From positions 1 through 64,000 of the forward strand of contig CAJSYZ010000006.1 of NCBI GenBank assembly GCA_910574455.1: 64,000 nucleotides of DNA, in the 5' to 3' direction. This DNA is from Trichaptum fuscoviolaceum. Lineage: Eukaryota > Basidiomycota > Agaricomycetes > Hymenochaetales > Trichaptaceae. The notes beneath the pieces were generated by a model. That model worked only from the letters and a program-made list of their open reading frames with translations. It had not been told where the DNA came from and made no database searches. Position numbers and translations under genes: made by a program. Shown here one piece after another: positions 23,023-36,517 of the stretch (positions are counted from its first letter, which is position 1; each line of letters opens with the position of its first letter).

Positions 23023-23029
23023 GCGACGG

Positions 23030-23923
23030 TACACTAGGGGGGGTAGTGTACACGGGCATATATATAGGTAATATCAATGGATGGAGAAAGATGTCGTGTA
23101 GTCGATGAGGGTGAAGTTGGCGTAGGTGAGTCTTCTGGTGCGGGAGGCGGTGGCAGAATAAACTGAAAAGCGCGCGTAGCTATCTGTATCGTAGACCTGA
23201 TAAAACGAGTCAGAATTGAGTGCTTCATAGCTTGTTCGTCGTGTGCGGGAATCGCTTGCAGCATTTGAAGACCTTCCGCCATCTATACGCGGAATTGTGC
23301 GTGGGTCATACGAGGAAGCTATCGAAATCGCTTTCTACTTTGCGGCAGCTCTTGCTGGCGCAGAAGCGATTTGCTCCTTCTTCATCGAAGAGAAGCCACT
23401 TGTCAGGCAGAGCGGATGAGCATGCACAATAGCTTTTGTATTTGTATAGTTATATGTATAATAAAGTCTTTTTCCCCTTTGGTTGATCTAGTAGTGCCTT
23501 AGTAAATGAAATCGAGAAAGTGGGACGGACATGAAAGCGATGATATAGATATGCACTCGATTACGTATGAAGACCATTTTGCTGGAGAAGACATGTTCAC
23601 CGGGGTACAACAGGTGGTAATTGTGGAAAGAATTCGACTACTCTGCCACGAAAGCTCCATCCGAGGTGCAGATTCTCTTAGTTATAGAGTGGATAGTCAG
23701 TAGCGTTACCTAGGAGGGCGTGGTAGATAACCAGCTCTCCCTCTTGGGATTGACGAGAAGTTGGTTCAAGTTTTACACCCTAAACCGCTGCAATGGCGAT
23801 TTGAATACACGCCATTTCCTTCAATAACTCGTTTACTCCTACAAGCGATAAAGTCAAAGCAAGATTATAATCGAGATGTCGCCTTCTACACAATCGGTCG
23901 GTGCTACAAGAGCACAAACTTCG
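23030..23923. other. 3' flank of the Dicer-like gene, no gene seen
   Basis: Short open frames exist (23220-23432 and 23506-23703 plus; 23034-23282 minus), but none has a family signature. The last few hundred bases should include the Dicer-like terminator. Confidence 0.45.
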
Positions 23924-26900
23924 TCACAAACTGTCAGGCCCAACACCAAACCTCCGTTCGAGAATATTGATTCCCTCCTCTGCCACCCTAAACTTCATCT
24001 CTTCCTGACTTGTTTTCCCTGTGTGCCTATCAGCAACGGTATGGACCACTTCGCAGTCGACAATTAGCTTGCACATGGCCATGCCATTTTCTATCTTCGA
24101 CTCAAATTCTACCTTCTTTTCTCGGTACTTTGTCATCCAATTAGATATGCGCGATACAGGATGGCGGACGTCAACATCGTCTCGAATCATACGACGGAGG
24201 ATGTTCAGTACGCCAAGCCTTTCGAGGACCCGACGTACAGCACCTAAGTTGCCCTCGGAGTCAAGAAAGATAGCTCCAATGAGGCTTTCCACAATGTCGC
24301 TGAGAAACTTCGGTGCTTGCAGGCTGGTCAATGCAGCCCATGGATACAGTTTCCCCAAATGAAATGCCTGTTCTATCTGGTCCTTGAGACGCAGGTAGTG
24401 CCTATGTGTATACCCTTGCTCCTCAAGTATTCTATGACTTGAGTGCAAGATACATTGCCAGAGATATGTATCTTGCTTGTCCGTTGCAATGGACATACCC
24501 TTCGCCGCTTCCCAACGAGGCATTTCTGTTCGGATCTCAACCCGCGTTTTAAGGCAGATATATGCCAGGAAGTGTGAGTTGACAAAGGCAGCTCGACGAG
24601 CACTCATTTGTCCCGGGGAGTAGTTCTTCCCTTGGCCTTCGTAGATGATCTCACTAACGATGATATCCAACACGGCATCGCCCAGGAACTCCATCCTTTC
24701 ATACGACATAGTCGGAAAGTCACTCTGACACGATGAATGCATGAGCGCCTCAATAAGAAGCGATTTACGCCGGAAAACGTAGCCCAGCATCATCTCTGGG
24801 TAGTTTAGTTGCGCAGGCCAGTCAGTGAGATGTTGAATGTGAGACAGTACGGACGTAACACAAGCTGTGATGGGTTGCCAGTTCTCCCCAAAGTCAAAGG
24901 CCTTTGCGATTGCGATGCTACGCTCGAATCCGCCACTCAAGTATGCCGCACCAATCAACGACTCTATAACGTCCGCGAGCGTCTTTGTCGAAAGCTGCAC
25001 GACGATGTCTCCTTTTCCGTCAGCATCAGAATCCTCTTGTTCGAAGCCTTCATCATGCTCGCTGTCGCTGGCGTCCATTGTGGGATCTCTTGAGTAGTCG
25101 GGCTTCCATTTCCGTGCCAGGAAGACTTTACGGATGATAAACTTATAGAGCTGCTTGCCAATTGCGCTCTTCGCAAGAGAGACGTTCGACACTGTAAAGT
25201 CCTTTGCTCTTGATAAGAATCCCTCAGGCCAATGCGGGTGTTCTGCTATTAGTTCGACGGTGGTAAGGAACTTCAGGACAGTATCACCCAGCCACTCAAG
25301 GCGCTCATAGTTGAAGTGAGCAATCGCGGAAGGTGTCGTGAGCGCCGTTTTGATGAGGTCGAGAGAGATGTTACCGATATCAGGAACTTGTTGCGATAGA
25401 GTTCGTTGGAGGCTGTGGGCAATCAGCTTAATAAGAATAGCCCTAAGTATGGATGGAAGCAGCAGGGACAGAGTAACGTCAGTCTCATTTCCCAGCACGA
25501 CAGAGGTGAACTGAGGAAGTAGATACAGTATTTGCTGCTGCACTACATCACCGGACACCGGGAGTAGAAAGTTTGCTCGATTGCTCTGCGGTAGTGCCAT
25601 TATTACGGGATATTTAACCTCAGAAAATTCGTGCTTGCGCTTCTGGTACCGATTCATCAGTAGCTCTTCTTCCGTGGAGTTTAGTGGCTCTTGCCGCCAT
25701 CCCAAGAATCTGTAAAACACTGTCCCTCGACTACTTCCCTCTATGACCATATAAACGTCGCGCGGACAGGAGAACTGTGCGGCAAACTCGGTCGATTTTG
25801 CGAGAACATGGTCACGAGCCGTATATTTCGCATCCGGTCGGCGTGTTGAGTCTGCCCATCTTCGGCGCTCCTCCCATACGGAGTTGTCCTGGCTTTCCAA
25901 TGGCATAAATAGATACGAGTACTCGAGGTCATCCCAGTCCATCCTCGACCCGTAGAAGATGGAGAATACCAGCCTTGTGTAATGTTTGGCGATGAGTAAT
26001 TCGTCGTACGACAGCAAACACAGATCACCAGGGATGACAGAGAATGATCGCGGGCCGTAGTTGGGATCATACAGAGTTTCGGAGAACTGTAGATTGGGCA
26101 TTTTCCTTTGTGTCAGCATTCTAAACTTGCCCAGGCCTTGGACGTGAAGCTCGTTTGTCCACCAGCGCGGGGTCTCTGAACTCGACGCTGTTGGCAACCA
26201 CGGGTTCACCTGCTCGCGCACATTTGCGACTCCTTCCCGTTTTTCGATGTCTACAAGGAGCTCTCGCACGTCCGATTCTTGCATTTTCACAAACGAGCTG
26301 GTCAAGGGCAGAAGGTTTTCGTTGAGAAGTTTCGCATGGTACATGGCGACGTATGCCATGAGCGCAGCGCGACGCTTGGCAACATCTTTGGACTTGAAGA
26401 CCTGCGGCGTCTTGTACGTGCGGAGATGTGCAGGGAGTAGCTTGGGGAGTGTTAATACGCATCCGTATGGGCCAGGATTTGGAAGTAGGATGTGATTCTC
26501 TGGGTTGAGGTGATAGCCTTCTGGGTAATCTTCTGGGAAAATATCGTATGTTGGTTGCTCTGGTTCATGACTCAAGCTCGGAAGCACATTGCAAAAGTGC
26601 GCAAGGTGCGATATGGCAGAGTGCAGCGTGACAACGGCACTAAAAGGGACAATTAAAATTTGAATCTAGACAAAGAAAAAAAGATAACCAACCCTGTCGA
26701 CGCAAGCCTGAACTCATCATCATCGTCTTCATCATCGTCTTCCGCATTATTCCGTTCCCGCTGAGCAGCGATGGTGCGCAGGTGACGTTGCTCGTCCGTG
26801 TATTTCTGCACCATCTCCGCCTCCAGCTTCTCCCATTTCTTCAACGAAGCATGGCTGCCCATGCCCCTCTCAAACAACAGGATGACGCTACTCCGCCTAT

Positions 26901-28574
26901 GGCGGGCACGGCCGCGACTCTGAGCCCAGCTGACCATGTTCTGGGGGAGATCCCACCTGATGACATTCCCGCACGCCTGGACGTCTATGCCTTCTTCAGC
27001 CACAGCTGTCGAGATGACGAGATTCTTCAGTCCAGCTCGGAAGTCGGCAAGCGTTTCCGTCTGAGACTGCGTGATGAAGGTACGAGTGATATCGAGGAAA
27101 GCATTTCTTTTCGTGCTTTCCGAGCTCCCTAGAAGCGAGCCAATGACAAAAGTCTCCTTTGTTAAAGGATGGTGCGCCAAGAGCTCGGACAACGCAAGCA
27201 CAGCGTCTCTTCTTGTTGCGAAAATCAAACCACTGTACACCTCGCCTAATGCATCCCACTCGGCCTTCTCTGCACGCAGACACTCGATTAGCTTGTTCGT
27301 CTTATCCGAGCATCCCTCGCTGATTGCTTCCGGTGAGTATTCCGGTTTGTGCACGTCTATCGCCCGCAGTATCCCCGCGAGGTACGCCTTCTCTTTGTGG
27401 TTGCGTTCTGCAAACACGGCATGCATCGAGCTTCCTGCTGATCTGCTCCCGAGAGCCTTCGTCACCACGCTATACACATACCAGTCAGCAGCCCACGCGC
27501 CGATATCTGCACACAGCTCCTTCGCAGTCCGCTCAAACGCACGCAGACCTTCATTGACAAACGTGTCCTTCTTGACTAGGGCGCGGCTGAGCCGCTGATC
27601 CAGGCGCGCATAATTAGGTGAGCCGGGGCCCTCTGCGGCGAGGAGCTTTGGGAGCTTCTCGCGCATGTTGATCACGGATGGGTCGTCGTTGATGTCGAGC
27701 CCCCTCAACGCGATCTTCAGGGCATCCAGGTTGTGAGAAGTTGCGTTTGTGAAATCAGCTGGCTCGTGAAGGAAATGCTTGAAGTTGGGTCGATGGACAT
27801 GCTGAAGGAGCTCTGGACGATGGAGGGAGGGGGCCAGAATGATCGAGTCGAGATTTTTTTCGATTTTCCTAGTAGTTGGAGTCGTCATCAAAGATAGATA
27901 GGAAATGAACGTGATGGTGCGCACGAGAATGCCCTTTCAACATCTGTTTTCCCACCAAAGATAGGGCTCGCAGTCAAGCCTAGCACAAATGGCTTTACGT
28001 CTCCCGCGTCAATGGCACCTGTCCTCGGCGCACACTTGTCGTAGAACTCGCGCATGATCATGTTGTACGGGTGATTGTCCGCTGCGTGGTGTGCCTCATC
28101 GAACACGAGGAGGCCGATGTCCCTGCCGAGTCGTATGTACGCATGTCGGAGAGCATCCAGGAGTACTTGTGGTGTTGAGACGATGATTCGATGAGTAGAG
28201 AGAGCCTTGGTCCATATTTCAGGGTCTTTCCATTGATCGGGCTCGAGTGCACCAGAGATAAGCCCGACGGGGAGAGGAAGAGATGTGAGGATGACTGAGC
28301 GCTGTTGTTCGCAAAGGCCTACTGTAGGCGCGAGGAACCAAGAAATCTACAAGAAAATTATGTCGAAATACATGAAGGGTAACTTAGCACTAACCTTTCG
28401 CGGTTCACGCTCGGCCTCAATTTTCATACGAAGGACAGCAATATGTGTCTTCCCCGCACCGGTGTCCATCGCGATGACGACATTTCGGCGAAGGCTTGCT
28501 TCCAGCATCTCCTGCTGATACCCACGCGTGCGTAGCGGCTCGTTCGCATCCACACCCGCATTATCGTCCGACAT
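23924..28574 (-). CDS. Dicer-like ribonuclease III
   Basis: Cleaves double-stranded RNA into small RNAs for RNA silencing. The four-exon model is 28574-28395, 28346-27925, 27868-26693 and 26639-23924; introns are 48-56 nt and all phases agree, giving 1,497 aa. Order of domains: helicase with Walker A TGAGKT (about 38-43), DEAH box in FDEAHH (about 142-147), LTASP, and motif [14 protein letters not shown]; the Dicer dimerisation domain (from about 593, [18 protein letters not shown]); RNase IIIa ([14 protein letters not shown], about 1038, and [12 protein letters not shown]); RNase IIIb ([14 protein letters not shown], about 1240, and [12 protein letters not shown]); and a C-terminal dsRBD-like region (about 1420-1490). 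Both RNase III domains keep their acidic residues. An acidic run (DDDEDDDDE) precedes exon 4. I cannot define a PAZ domain by eye. The length is normal for fungal Dicers and no lesion was seen. A KDM4-like gene lies opposite, 1.7 kb away. Confidence 0.93.
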
Positions 28575-30280
28575 TACTAGCTAAATGTATCCAAGAAGTT
28601 CAAACCAAGAAGATAAACAAGAAAGAAAGCACTAGATGTTAGTGGGAACCGGATTCGACCTGGGCAGTCTTATAAGGCTCAGCCTGAGATACTGCGAAAC
28701 TAGAAACTACGCACCACGGCGCGAGTCATAATTGGTTCTATTGATATCCGCCTGTTATCGAATCAGATCCTGAAGATAAGAATCTAATACTCCTTAAGAG
28801 GGATCGAAGCACAGCACATACCCTTTCTTTTCTCTGCCGGTGATTGACGCTCAAGGTTTCTTCGTCTGGGCTCGGACATTAATTACTCGTGCTGCACTGC
28901 ATTCCTGACGCGTAGTCCCTGACCCCATAAGTTTGAAGATGCTGCGCTAAAATCGACAAGGCAATGCTTCTCTCCCAATCATTGACGTTTCTCGTGATCG
29001 ACCACTAGAGGATGTGAGAATAAAGCGGTCCGGGTCAAGTCGATCCGAGACGACAAGCCGCGGAGTCCGAGTTGAAAGCATAACGGTAAGACACAAGGGA
29101 TTTTGCTCGTATCAGCGAGTTTACTGGATGACCTATATCAATAGGCGAAGTGCAAGATATCATTTGGGCGCGAAAGAAAGAATTCGGGAACTGGCGTTCA
29201 AAGATAGCGAAGAGCACCAAGATCCTATTCATGAAGCCACAATAAATGGTAGTCATAGTAGGATCATGGTTACAGAGGAAATACCGTACAGAAATCGAGA
29301 CGGACTTTTCGTAATTTATGAGTGGTCCTATATTCGTCCGTCTTTTGCATGTACCTCTGGACGTTGTGCGCGAATCTTTGAAAAAAAAGAGCCATCGGTC
29401 CAAAGCCATCGTTTCAGATTGCTAATAGATGAACACGGATATATCTGATTGTAAAATTGTATAGGAAGTCCTAGGAGACTAATGAGCTTCTAATTTCTAC
29501 GATGTGAATTTGGAAGACAGAGATATGTTTGAACTCACAGAAAACTTTTGCGGAATAGCTGTGCCTGGTTGCAGATCCTAAGCTCTGCCTCACTCTTTTT
29601 TGACACCGCTGCATTGAAGCCTACGGATGTAGCAATAAATAAACTCATGGGCTACTCCAGAACCGAAGTCACCACTGAGAGTCGAGAATGCGATTGCAAG
29701 CAAACTTCAAGTTGCGAATTCGTACAGCGTGGGAGAAACCAGGGGTTTGACTCCGACGTCCATATTTGGAAATTGTGGTGAGCGGAGCTCTCGACAACTG
29801 TGGCAATCTGGTCCCCTGTGTCAAGCGATTGAGTGAGCTCGTCGTTTCCAACAACGACGACGCCTGCTTGCTCGCTGTCTCACTGGGCCTGACAGATAAC
29901 TCACCCACCAATATCCGACAAACTTTTATACAAATTTCTTGCGTGCATCAGACCGAAATCTGGCCGACGGTGTCGAACCACCACCACAGTCCGCATTTTG
30001 CTGTAACGATAGCGTCGACAGCTCAGCAGCGACAACATTCTCAGCGACATCGACATCAACAGTATACAGTTCAATATTGCATTGAGAATTATCAAGAGTA
30101 AAAGAGCCCACCCGTCGTTACCGCGACGGCGATACGGAACCTGAACTCATTGGTCGGAGCATTACCTGTTGCTTCCACCAATTGTGCTGCGCTGGAGGGC
30201 GAAGGGAGCAGGACTGTTGTATGTAACAATTCTAGTATGAAATTGCATTCTTTTAATTCGATGCGACTTAGGAAACGACA
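28575..30280. other. Divergent intergenic region between Dicer-like and KDM4-like genes
   Basis: Probably holds both promoters. A 144-codon plus-strand open frame (29014-29448) overlaps a 124-codon minus-strand one; neither has a recognisable domain. Further short frames at 29548-30101 are unconvincing. I see no RNA gene. Confidence 0.45.
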
Positions 30281-33200
30281 ATGGCAGCTAGCATGCGCAC
30301 TCCGTCGCTCTCATCGTCTCGCTCGTCCACGCCTGCACACCCCGCTCAACCCGACCACTTCTACAACGCCTCGTCAGATGGCGAGTCACCTTTGCACCCA
30401 CCAACACCCAGCACCTCCGGTCGGACGTGGCTCAGTCCGGACGATGATCCCTTCGCAACGCGCGGCATTCCCGTCTTCAAACCGACAGTCGAGGAGTTCG
30501 CAGATTTCGAGAAGTACATGGAGAGCGTCGAGTGCTGGGGAATGCGCAGCGGCATCGTGAAGGTTGTCCCTCCGAAAGAATGGTGCGTTCATCTCCGTCT
30601 CTCCTCTATCTTTCTTTCTCAGTCTCACGTGTCCTGCCTTGCCTCTTTCGACCAATCCCGATATTCCTGCACTGCACCGTGCAGGCGAGACAACCTTCCG
30701 CCGCTGAACGACAAGCTCGCCTCGGTGCGTGTGCGCGCGCCCATCGAGCAGCACATGCTTGGCCGGGCGGGCCTGTATCGTCAGCAGAACATCGAAAAGC
30801 GCAAGCTGATGAGCGTGAGGGAATGGGCCGACCTGTGTGCGAAGGAAGACATGCAAGCGCCTGGCGTAGACGATGTCGAGCTGAAGTCTGCAGATGCGGG
30901 AGAGCGATGGACACGAAGGAAGAGGCGAACTGCAGTAAAAGAAGAGAAGGAAGACTTAGTGAAGGTTATGGTGAAGGAAGAAGAAGAGCACGAAGACGCT
31001 TTATCGACCCTGGATGCCCCAACACCTATTCCTACAGTTGACGAAGATATCCTTCCTCAGGCTACGCCTATGGAAGAAGACGACTTGAATTGCGCCGACA
31101 GCCCACACGCTCCTTCACCTGAACCGCTCAAGCCCGGTCAGAAAAAGCGGCGTGCAGGCCAGTCGAAGCCCGAGCGCGATGCAGCTCAGGCGAGGCGATT
31201 GAAGCTCAACGACGAATTTCTCGCCGATTTCGACCCGCATTCTGACTGGCTCCCGCCGAACACGTCACCTCACGATTACACGCCGGAGTTTTGCTCGAAG
31301 CTTGAAAGAAGGTACTGGCGGAACTGTGGCCTTGGGCGACCACCTTGGTATGGTGCTGACACCGCTGGTACGTGTCCCTTTGCTATCTAATTATCACGCT
31401 TTGCTCATGCGGATGATCGCTTCTGACGGTGTTTAGGTTCTTTATTCACCGACGAAACTACTACTTGGAATGTCGGACACCTTCCTTCAGCGCTGTCTCG
31501 TCTTCTGCAATCTACTGGAAAGAGCCTTCCAGGAGTCAATTCGCCGTATCTCTACTTCGGAATGTGGCGTGCTACCTTCGCTTGGCATGTCGAGGATATG
31601 GACTTGTTTTCGATCAACTACATCCATTTTGGGGCTCCGAAGTTCTGGTACGCTATTCCACAGGGCAAGGCTGTACAATTGGAGAACACCATGCGAAGTA
31701 TGTAACATCCCAACTTTTGCGCTGACTATCGCGATTAACCAAATTGTCCTCAGGTTACTTTCCTAGGGACGTTTCGCAATGCCGTCAGTTCCTGCGGCAC
31801 AAGTCATTCCTCGCGTCGCCCACCCTGCTTGCGCAGTCGTCCTGTAAACCAAATACGCTAGTGCAGCATGCGGGCGAGTTCGTAGTGACCTACCCTCGGG
31901 GGTATCATGCGGGCTTCAATTTGGGGTTGAACTGCGCGGAGAGCGTCAATTTTGCGTTGGAAAGCTGGCTGGATATTGGGCGGAGAGCGCAGGTGTGCGG
32001 TTGTGTTGGAGACAGGTGAGTCGTCTACCCACTGCGGCTGTTATCGATGGACTGACTGGAATGTTGTCCGCAGTGTGCGAATCGATGTCGATGCTCTCCT
32101 GTTGGAGCGCGAACAAGAGCGTGAGGAGGCGGAACTACTGGCTGCACAAAGAAGGAGTAACACGCCATCCGAACGTGCCGCTGGACCCAGCAACCCGCGG
32201 AAGCGTAAGGCTGAGGACAACGATACGTCAATTGACTCCATATCGACCAACGCATCAAAGCCGAAGTCAAAGTCTCGAAAGATGAAGGTCAAACGAGATG
32301 GGAACGATTCCGCATTGGCGACGGCGTCTTCGTCCTTGACTGGCTCGTCTAGTCAGAAGTCTCCGATGAAGATCACACTCCGCCTCGCTGCTCCTGCTCC
32401 TATTCCAAAGGAGCTCGAGCCGTTCCCGTGCTGCCTCTGCGTATCGCGATCTGAGGATGACCTTCTTCCGGTACAAGACGCGCCTCTGGGGTGGACGGGC
32501 GTCCCTATACAAGCGCTCCCGAAGGATGAGAACGGGAAGTTGATATGGAAGGCGCACGAGTCCTGTGCGATGACCATTCCGGAAACATGGGTTGACGAAG
32601 TCGAAGGCGCAGACGGTGAGCAGAAGAAGGTCGTCTTTGGCGTAGATGCGATTGTCAAAGACCGCTGGCATCTGGTATGCCGCCTCTTTTCTCGATTTGT
32701 GCGTGGTTGGTCTGACATCGTTCTCTAGAAATGCACAGCTTGCCAGAAGAACCGCGATAAGGCCCATGGGGCTCCGATCCAATGCACAAAGGGCAAATGT
32801 CCGAAGGCATTCCATGTTTCGTGCGCTCGTGACGGACAGGCGTCTCGTACCCGTTTCGCTATCCTCCGCGAAGTGGAGAAGGAAGTCATTCTCAACGAGC
32901 CATCGCCGACACCATTCGTGGTGCCGCCTAGAGGCATCAAACTCTCATCACCTCCGAAAACAATGGAATCTCAAGGCATGGATCCGGAGTCAGCAGCCGC
33001 TTCTCATGAGTCGGCCGCTGATGCATCGAGGATGGAGGTCGAGGTGTTGGACGAGAACCCAACGGCAGATATCACTACGGACTCGGACATCGTTGAAGCA
33101 GAGCTGAAGGTTATCAAGACTATCAAAAAGTTAGAATACGAATGCCTTTGCTCGCAGCACAATCCAGTGGGTGTTTTCGCTCTCCCATCTCAAAATTCTG

Positions 33201-34421
33201 ACTCATACATTGGCCATTTAGGATGTGGCTGCCACGAAAAAAGCAAACAAACTCGGCCGCGTGCGCGAGAACCTTCTCTCTTTACCACCGATGTCGCGCG
33301 TCAAGCTCCGAGTCACCGCAGGTGTCTTCGAGGTCTCGCTGCTCGCCGTCCACGAGGACCGCAACACCGTTGAAGTCATCTGGGACGGGGGCACGAAGAA
33401 GGAGTTCAAGTGGGGGAGCTTGGTGTGGGGAAAGATGGAAGGCGTTGAGGTCGGCCAGAAACCCTCCGAGGCTGCGCCGCCGCCTGCAAGTATGTGTCTC
33501 GTTCGTCTAGTTCTGAAGTTCCATGCTCAAGCCAGATAAGCTACCACTGTCTCTGCGGAGAGCACGCAGGCAACGAGCAGCCGCGCTTCATCCGCGCCTC
33601 AAACGCCAAGTGAGGCTACCCCGCAGCCGACTTTGCCTGCTACCACCTCTGTGCCCCAGGCTGGGTACCGCACACTCGCGATGCGGCCTGGCGTAGCGTA
33701 TTCGCCGTACCCCAGTTTCTCGGTATCAACACCTCCCGGGCATTATCCCTATAACCCTGCGGGCGCATACGCATATGCATACCCTCCGCCAGGAACAATG
33801 CCGTATGGAACGCCCTACCCTCCGAACGGCATGACATCAGTCGGGACGCTGCCCTACGGCACTTCGCAGCCATCGTACCATCCACACCTTTACTCGTATC
33901 AATCATTCGGAAGTCCTGCGAACTACTACGTGGGGATGTACTCTGCGCTGAACTCGCCCGGAGCTGCTGGGAAGAAAAAGGCGAAGAGCAAAACGAAGGC
34001 CCCCAAGCCGACGGCGGCGTCGACGATCGGCCCGAAGGCCTTCGAAGAAACGATAGCCGCCTCTGTCGCGAGTCTGCCGCCACGAGCAGACTTGGTTGGT
34101 GCATCGCCAACCGATTGTGCGAAGGCTGACGATAGCGAGAGTAGCGGGGAGGGCTCGAAGACTGCGGCGGAGTCTAGTTCAAGCAAAGCAACTCCTCAGC
34201 CTAAAGAGCAATCCCCAGTGTCTGCGACAAGCCCGGACGTGCTGCAGGCCGTGGAAGAGCTGACGGCGCTGTCCAATCTCAACCCAGAGCAGCTCACCGC
34301 AGTCTTGAACGCACGGCCCCAACTACGAGAGGCCGTCAAAATCCTTCTTGCGCACCAAGCGCAAGTCGGCCCCGGGCTTCCTTCTGACTCTACCATGGCT
34401 TCATCATCGGGCAACTTGTAA
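30281..34421 (+). CDS. JmjN/JmjC histone demethylase, KDM4 (JMJD2/Rph1) type
   Basis: Fe(II)/2-oxoglutarate-dependent lysine demethylase, expected on H3K9/H3K36 methyl marks. The eight-exon model is 30281-30582, 30685-31367, 31437-31697, 31754-32015, 32074-32674, 32729-33166, 33222-33489 and 33541-34421 (1,231 aa; phases agree at every junction). JmjN is at about 61-101 (GIPVFKPTVEEFADFEKYM). A long acidic/basic linker follows (about 150-290). The JmjC domain has the iron ligands in WHVEDMDLFSINYIHFG (His379, Glu381) and GYHAGFNLGLNCAES (His467). An extended PHD runs from about 600 (PCCLCVSR) to CTACQKNRDKA and CPKAFHVSCARDG (about 705-745). A Tudor-like stretch is in exon 7 (TVEVIWDGGTKKEFKWGSLV). 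The tail is Pro/Tyr-rich and disordered. Intron 1 keeps the frame open, so an unspliced reading would look uninterrupted. The end of intron 7 (AG at 33539-33540) was chosen by phase. Confidence 0.92.
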
Positions 34422-34865
34422 TCCTACCAACAGTCGCTTCCGCACACTCTTGACGCCTGTAATCAATTATTTCTTATTTGCGTGTGGCTTAACCTTTACT
34501 TATCCTGACTGTCTTGCTCATCATCGTAAAATAAATCAGCATTGTCTTACACATGAGTCTTGTTACTTTTTCTTTTTGGAGACTACGGAGCACTGTAATA
34601 TACTACAATACAGGATGAAGCAAGGTGTAATGTACATAGAGTATTCGTGTGCTTGAATTGAAGACTGTAGTGGTTCTTCGGAGGCAAAGCTAACTGCAAC
34701 TTTCTAGAGTCTAGACCTTCGAATGTGAAGCTTATGTAACCACCACGTTTAATATTTGTACATGTTTATATGCCACGTCTGAAATTTCGACGGTGAAGAA
34801 GACAAGTTACAAGCAGCAACGTTCTCCTCCATCCTCTTCGTCTTCCCTCCTCGTCGTCCCTCAAA

Positions 34866-36517
34866 ATGTCGGGCTGTGAGTTAATTTCTTGTCTGTAAAA
34901 TCAGGTACTAAGTCAGAAAAACAGTCAGGTTTCTGAACCTCGTTCGCCCGTTCCTCCCCATCCTTCCTGAAGTCTCGTCGCCCGACCGCAAAGTGCCCTT
35001 CAACCAGAAAGTGCTATGGACGGCCGTGACGCTGCTCATCTTCCTGGTGTGCTCGCAAGTGCCGCTGTACGGAATCATGTCGTCCGAGTCCGCCGACCCG
35101 CTGTACTGGATGCGAGTCATCCTGGCCTCGAACCGTGGCACGCTCATGGAACTGGGCATCACACCCATCGTGACGAGTGGGATGATCATGCAGCTGCTCG
35201 CCGGTGCGAACCTCGTCGAGGTCGACTTTAGCTTGAAGGAGGACAGGGCCTTGTTTGGCGGTGCGCAGAAGTGTGAGTGGTCACTTCGGGCTTTGAAGTA
35301 GAAATACAACTAAATCACTTTTTTGCAGTGTTTGCACTCGTCATTGCTCTCGGCCAGGCAACAGTGTATGTCCTCACTGGACTCTACGGCTCGCCATCGT
35401 CTCTCGGCCCCGGCGTCTGTCTCCTTCTCATCCTCCAACTCATCTCAGCATCACTTATCGTCATCCTGTTGGACGAGCTCCTCCAGAAAGGCTACGGTCT
35501 TGGCTCTGGCGTGTCACTTTTCATCGCAACAAACATCTGTGAATCCATCATCTGGAAGGCTTTCTCTCCAACCACCGTCAACACCGGGCGTGGGCCAGAG
35601 TTCGAAGGCGCCGTCATCGCACTCTTCCACCTCCTTTTCACCTGGAACGACAAGGGCCGTGCGCTCCGCGAAGCATTCTGGCGCGACCGCCTCCCGAACG
35701 TCATGAACCTCCTCGCGACGGCGATCGTCTTCGGCGTCGTCATCTACCTGCAGGGCTTCCGCCTCGAGATCCCGCTCAAGTCGAACCGCTTCCGCGGCCA
35801 GCGTATGTCGTACCCCGTCAAGCTCTTCTACACGAGCAACATGCCCATCATGCTCGAGTCGGCGCTCACGAGCAACGTCTTCATCATCTCCCAGATGCTG
35901 TCCAGCCGCTTCCCCGAGAACTTCTTCGTCAAGCTGCTCGGTGTCTGGGAGCCGCTCGAGGACTCCCCCCAACTCGCTGCGACGTCGGGCATCGCATATT
36001 TCATGTCGCCTCCCCGGACACTCCGATTGGCCATCCTCGACCCCGTGCACACTGCAGTCTATATCTCGTTCACGATCTTTGTCTGCGCGATGTTCTCGAA
36101 GACCTGGATCGAGGTGTCTGGCTCAGGCCCGCGGGATATTGCAAAGCAGCTCAAGGATCAGCAGCTCGTGCGTCCAGCTCTCTCTCATTAAATTCTCTTC
36201 TGACATCCTTTGCAGGTGATGGCCGGCCACCGCGAGGCCTCGATGTACAAGGAGCTCAAGCGCGTTATCCCAACAGCCGCCGCATTCGGAGGTGCCATCC
36301 TCGGCCTGCTCTCCGTCGCGGCCGACCTCATGGGCGCGCTCGCTGGTGGCACTGGTATCCTGATGGCGGTCACAATCATCTACAGCTGTGAGTTTCATCT
36401 CCCTTCTTTTCCTGTGCAACCAAGTCGACTTACCTGTCCACTCGCGCAGACTGGGAAATCGGCATTCGTGAATCAAGCGGCGCCGAGTTAGGCGCACTAG
36501 GGGACCTGCTAGGATAA
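34866..36517 (+). CDS. SEC61: Sec61 alpha, ER protein-conducting channel
   Basis: Pore subunit of the ER translocon, which moves nascent proteins across or into the ER membrane. The five-exon model is 34866-34875, 34925-35272, 35329-36167, 36216-36387 and 36450-36517 (478 aa, the usual length). The tiny first exon encodes only MSG plus one base; intron phase restores [17 protein letters not shown]. Family landmarks follow: the plug region ([19 protein letters not shown]), the gating helix region [38 protein letters not shown] and the terminal helices ([18 protein letters not shown]). About ten membrane segments are visible. It starts 445 bases after the KDM4-like gene in the same direction. 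A T-rich/CT-rich stretch just before the ATG is a typical fungal housekeeping promoter feature. Confidence 0.95.

Noticed and set aside
28655..28700. Possible tRNA T-arm (GGATTCGACC-like) upstream of the Dicer-like gene
   Set aside because: The bases around it do not form a five-base T stem and no acceptor, D or anticodon arm could be placed on either strand.
29014..29448. 144-codon plus-strand frame between the Dicer-like and KDM4-like genes
   Set aside because: A frame of similar length overlaps it on the other strand, neither shows a domain, and composition looks non-coding. Mentioned only as a possibility.
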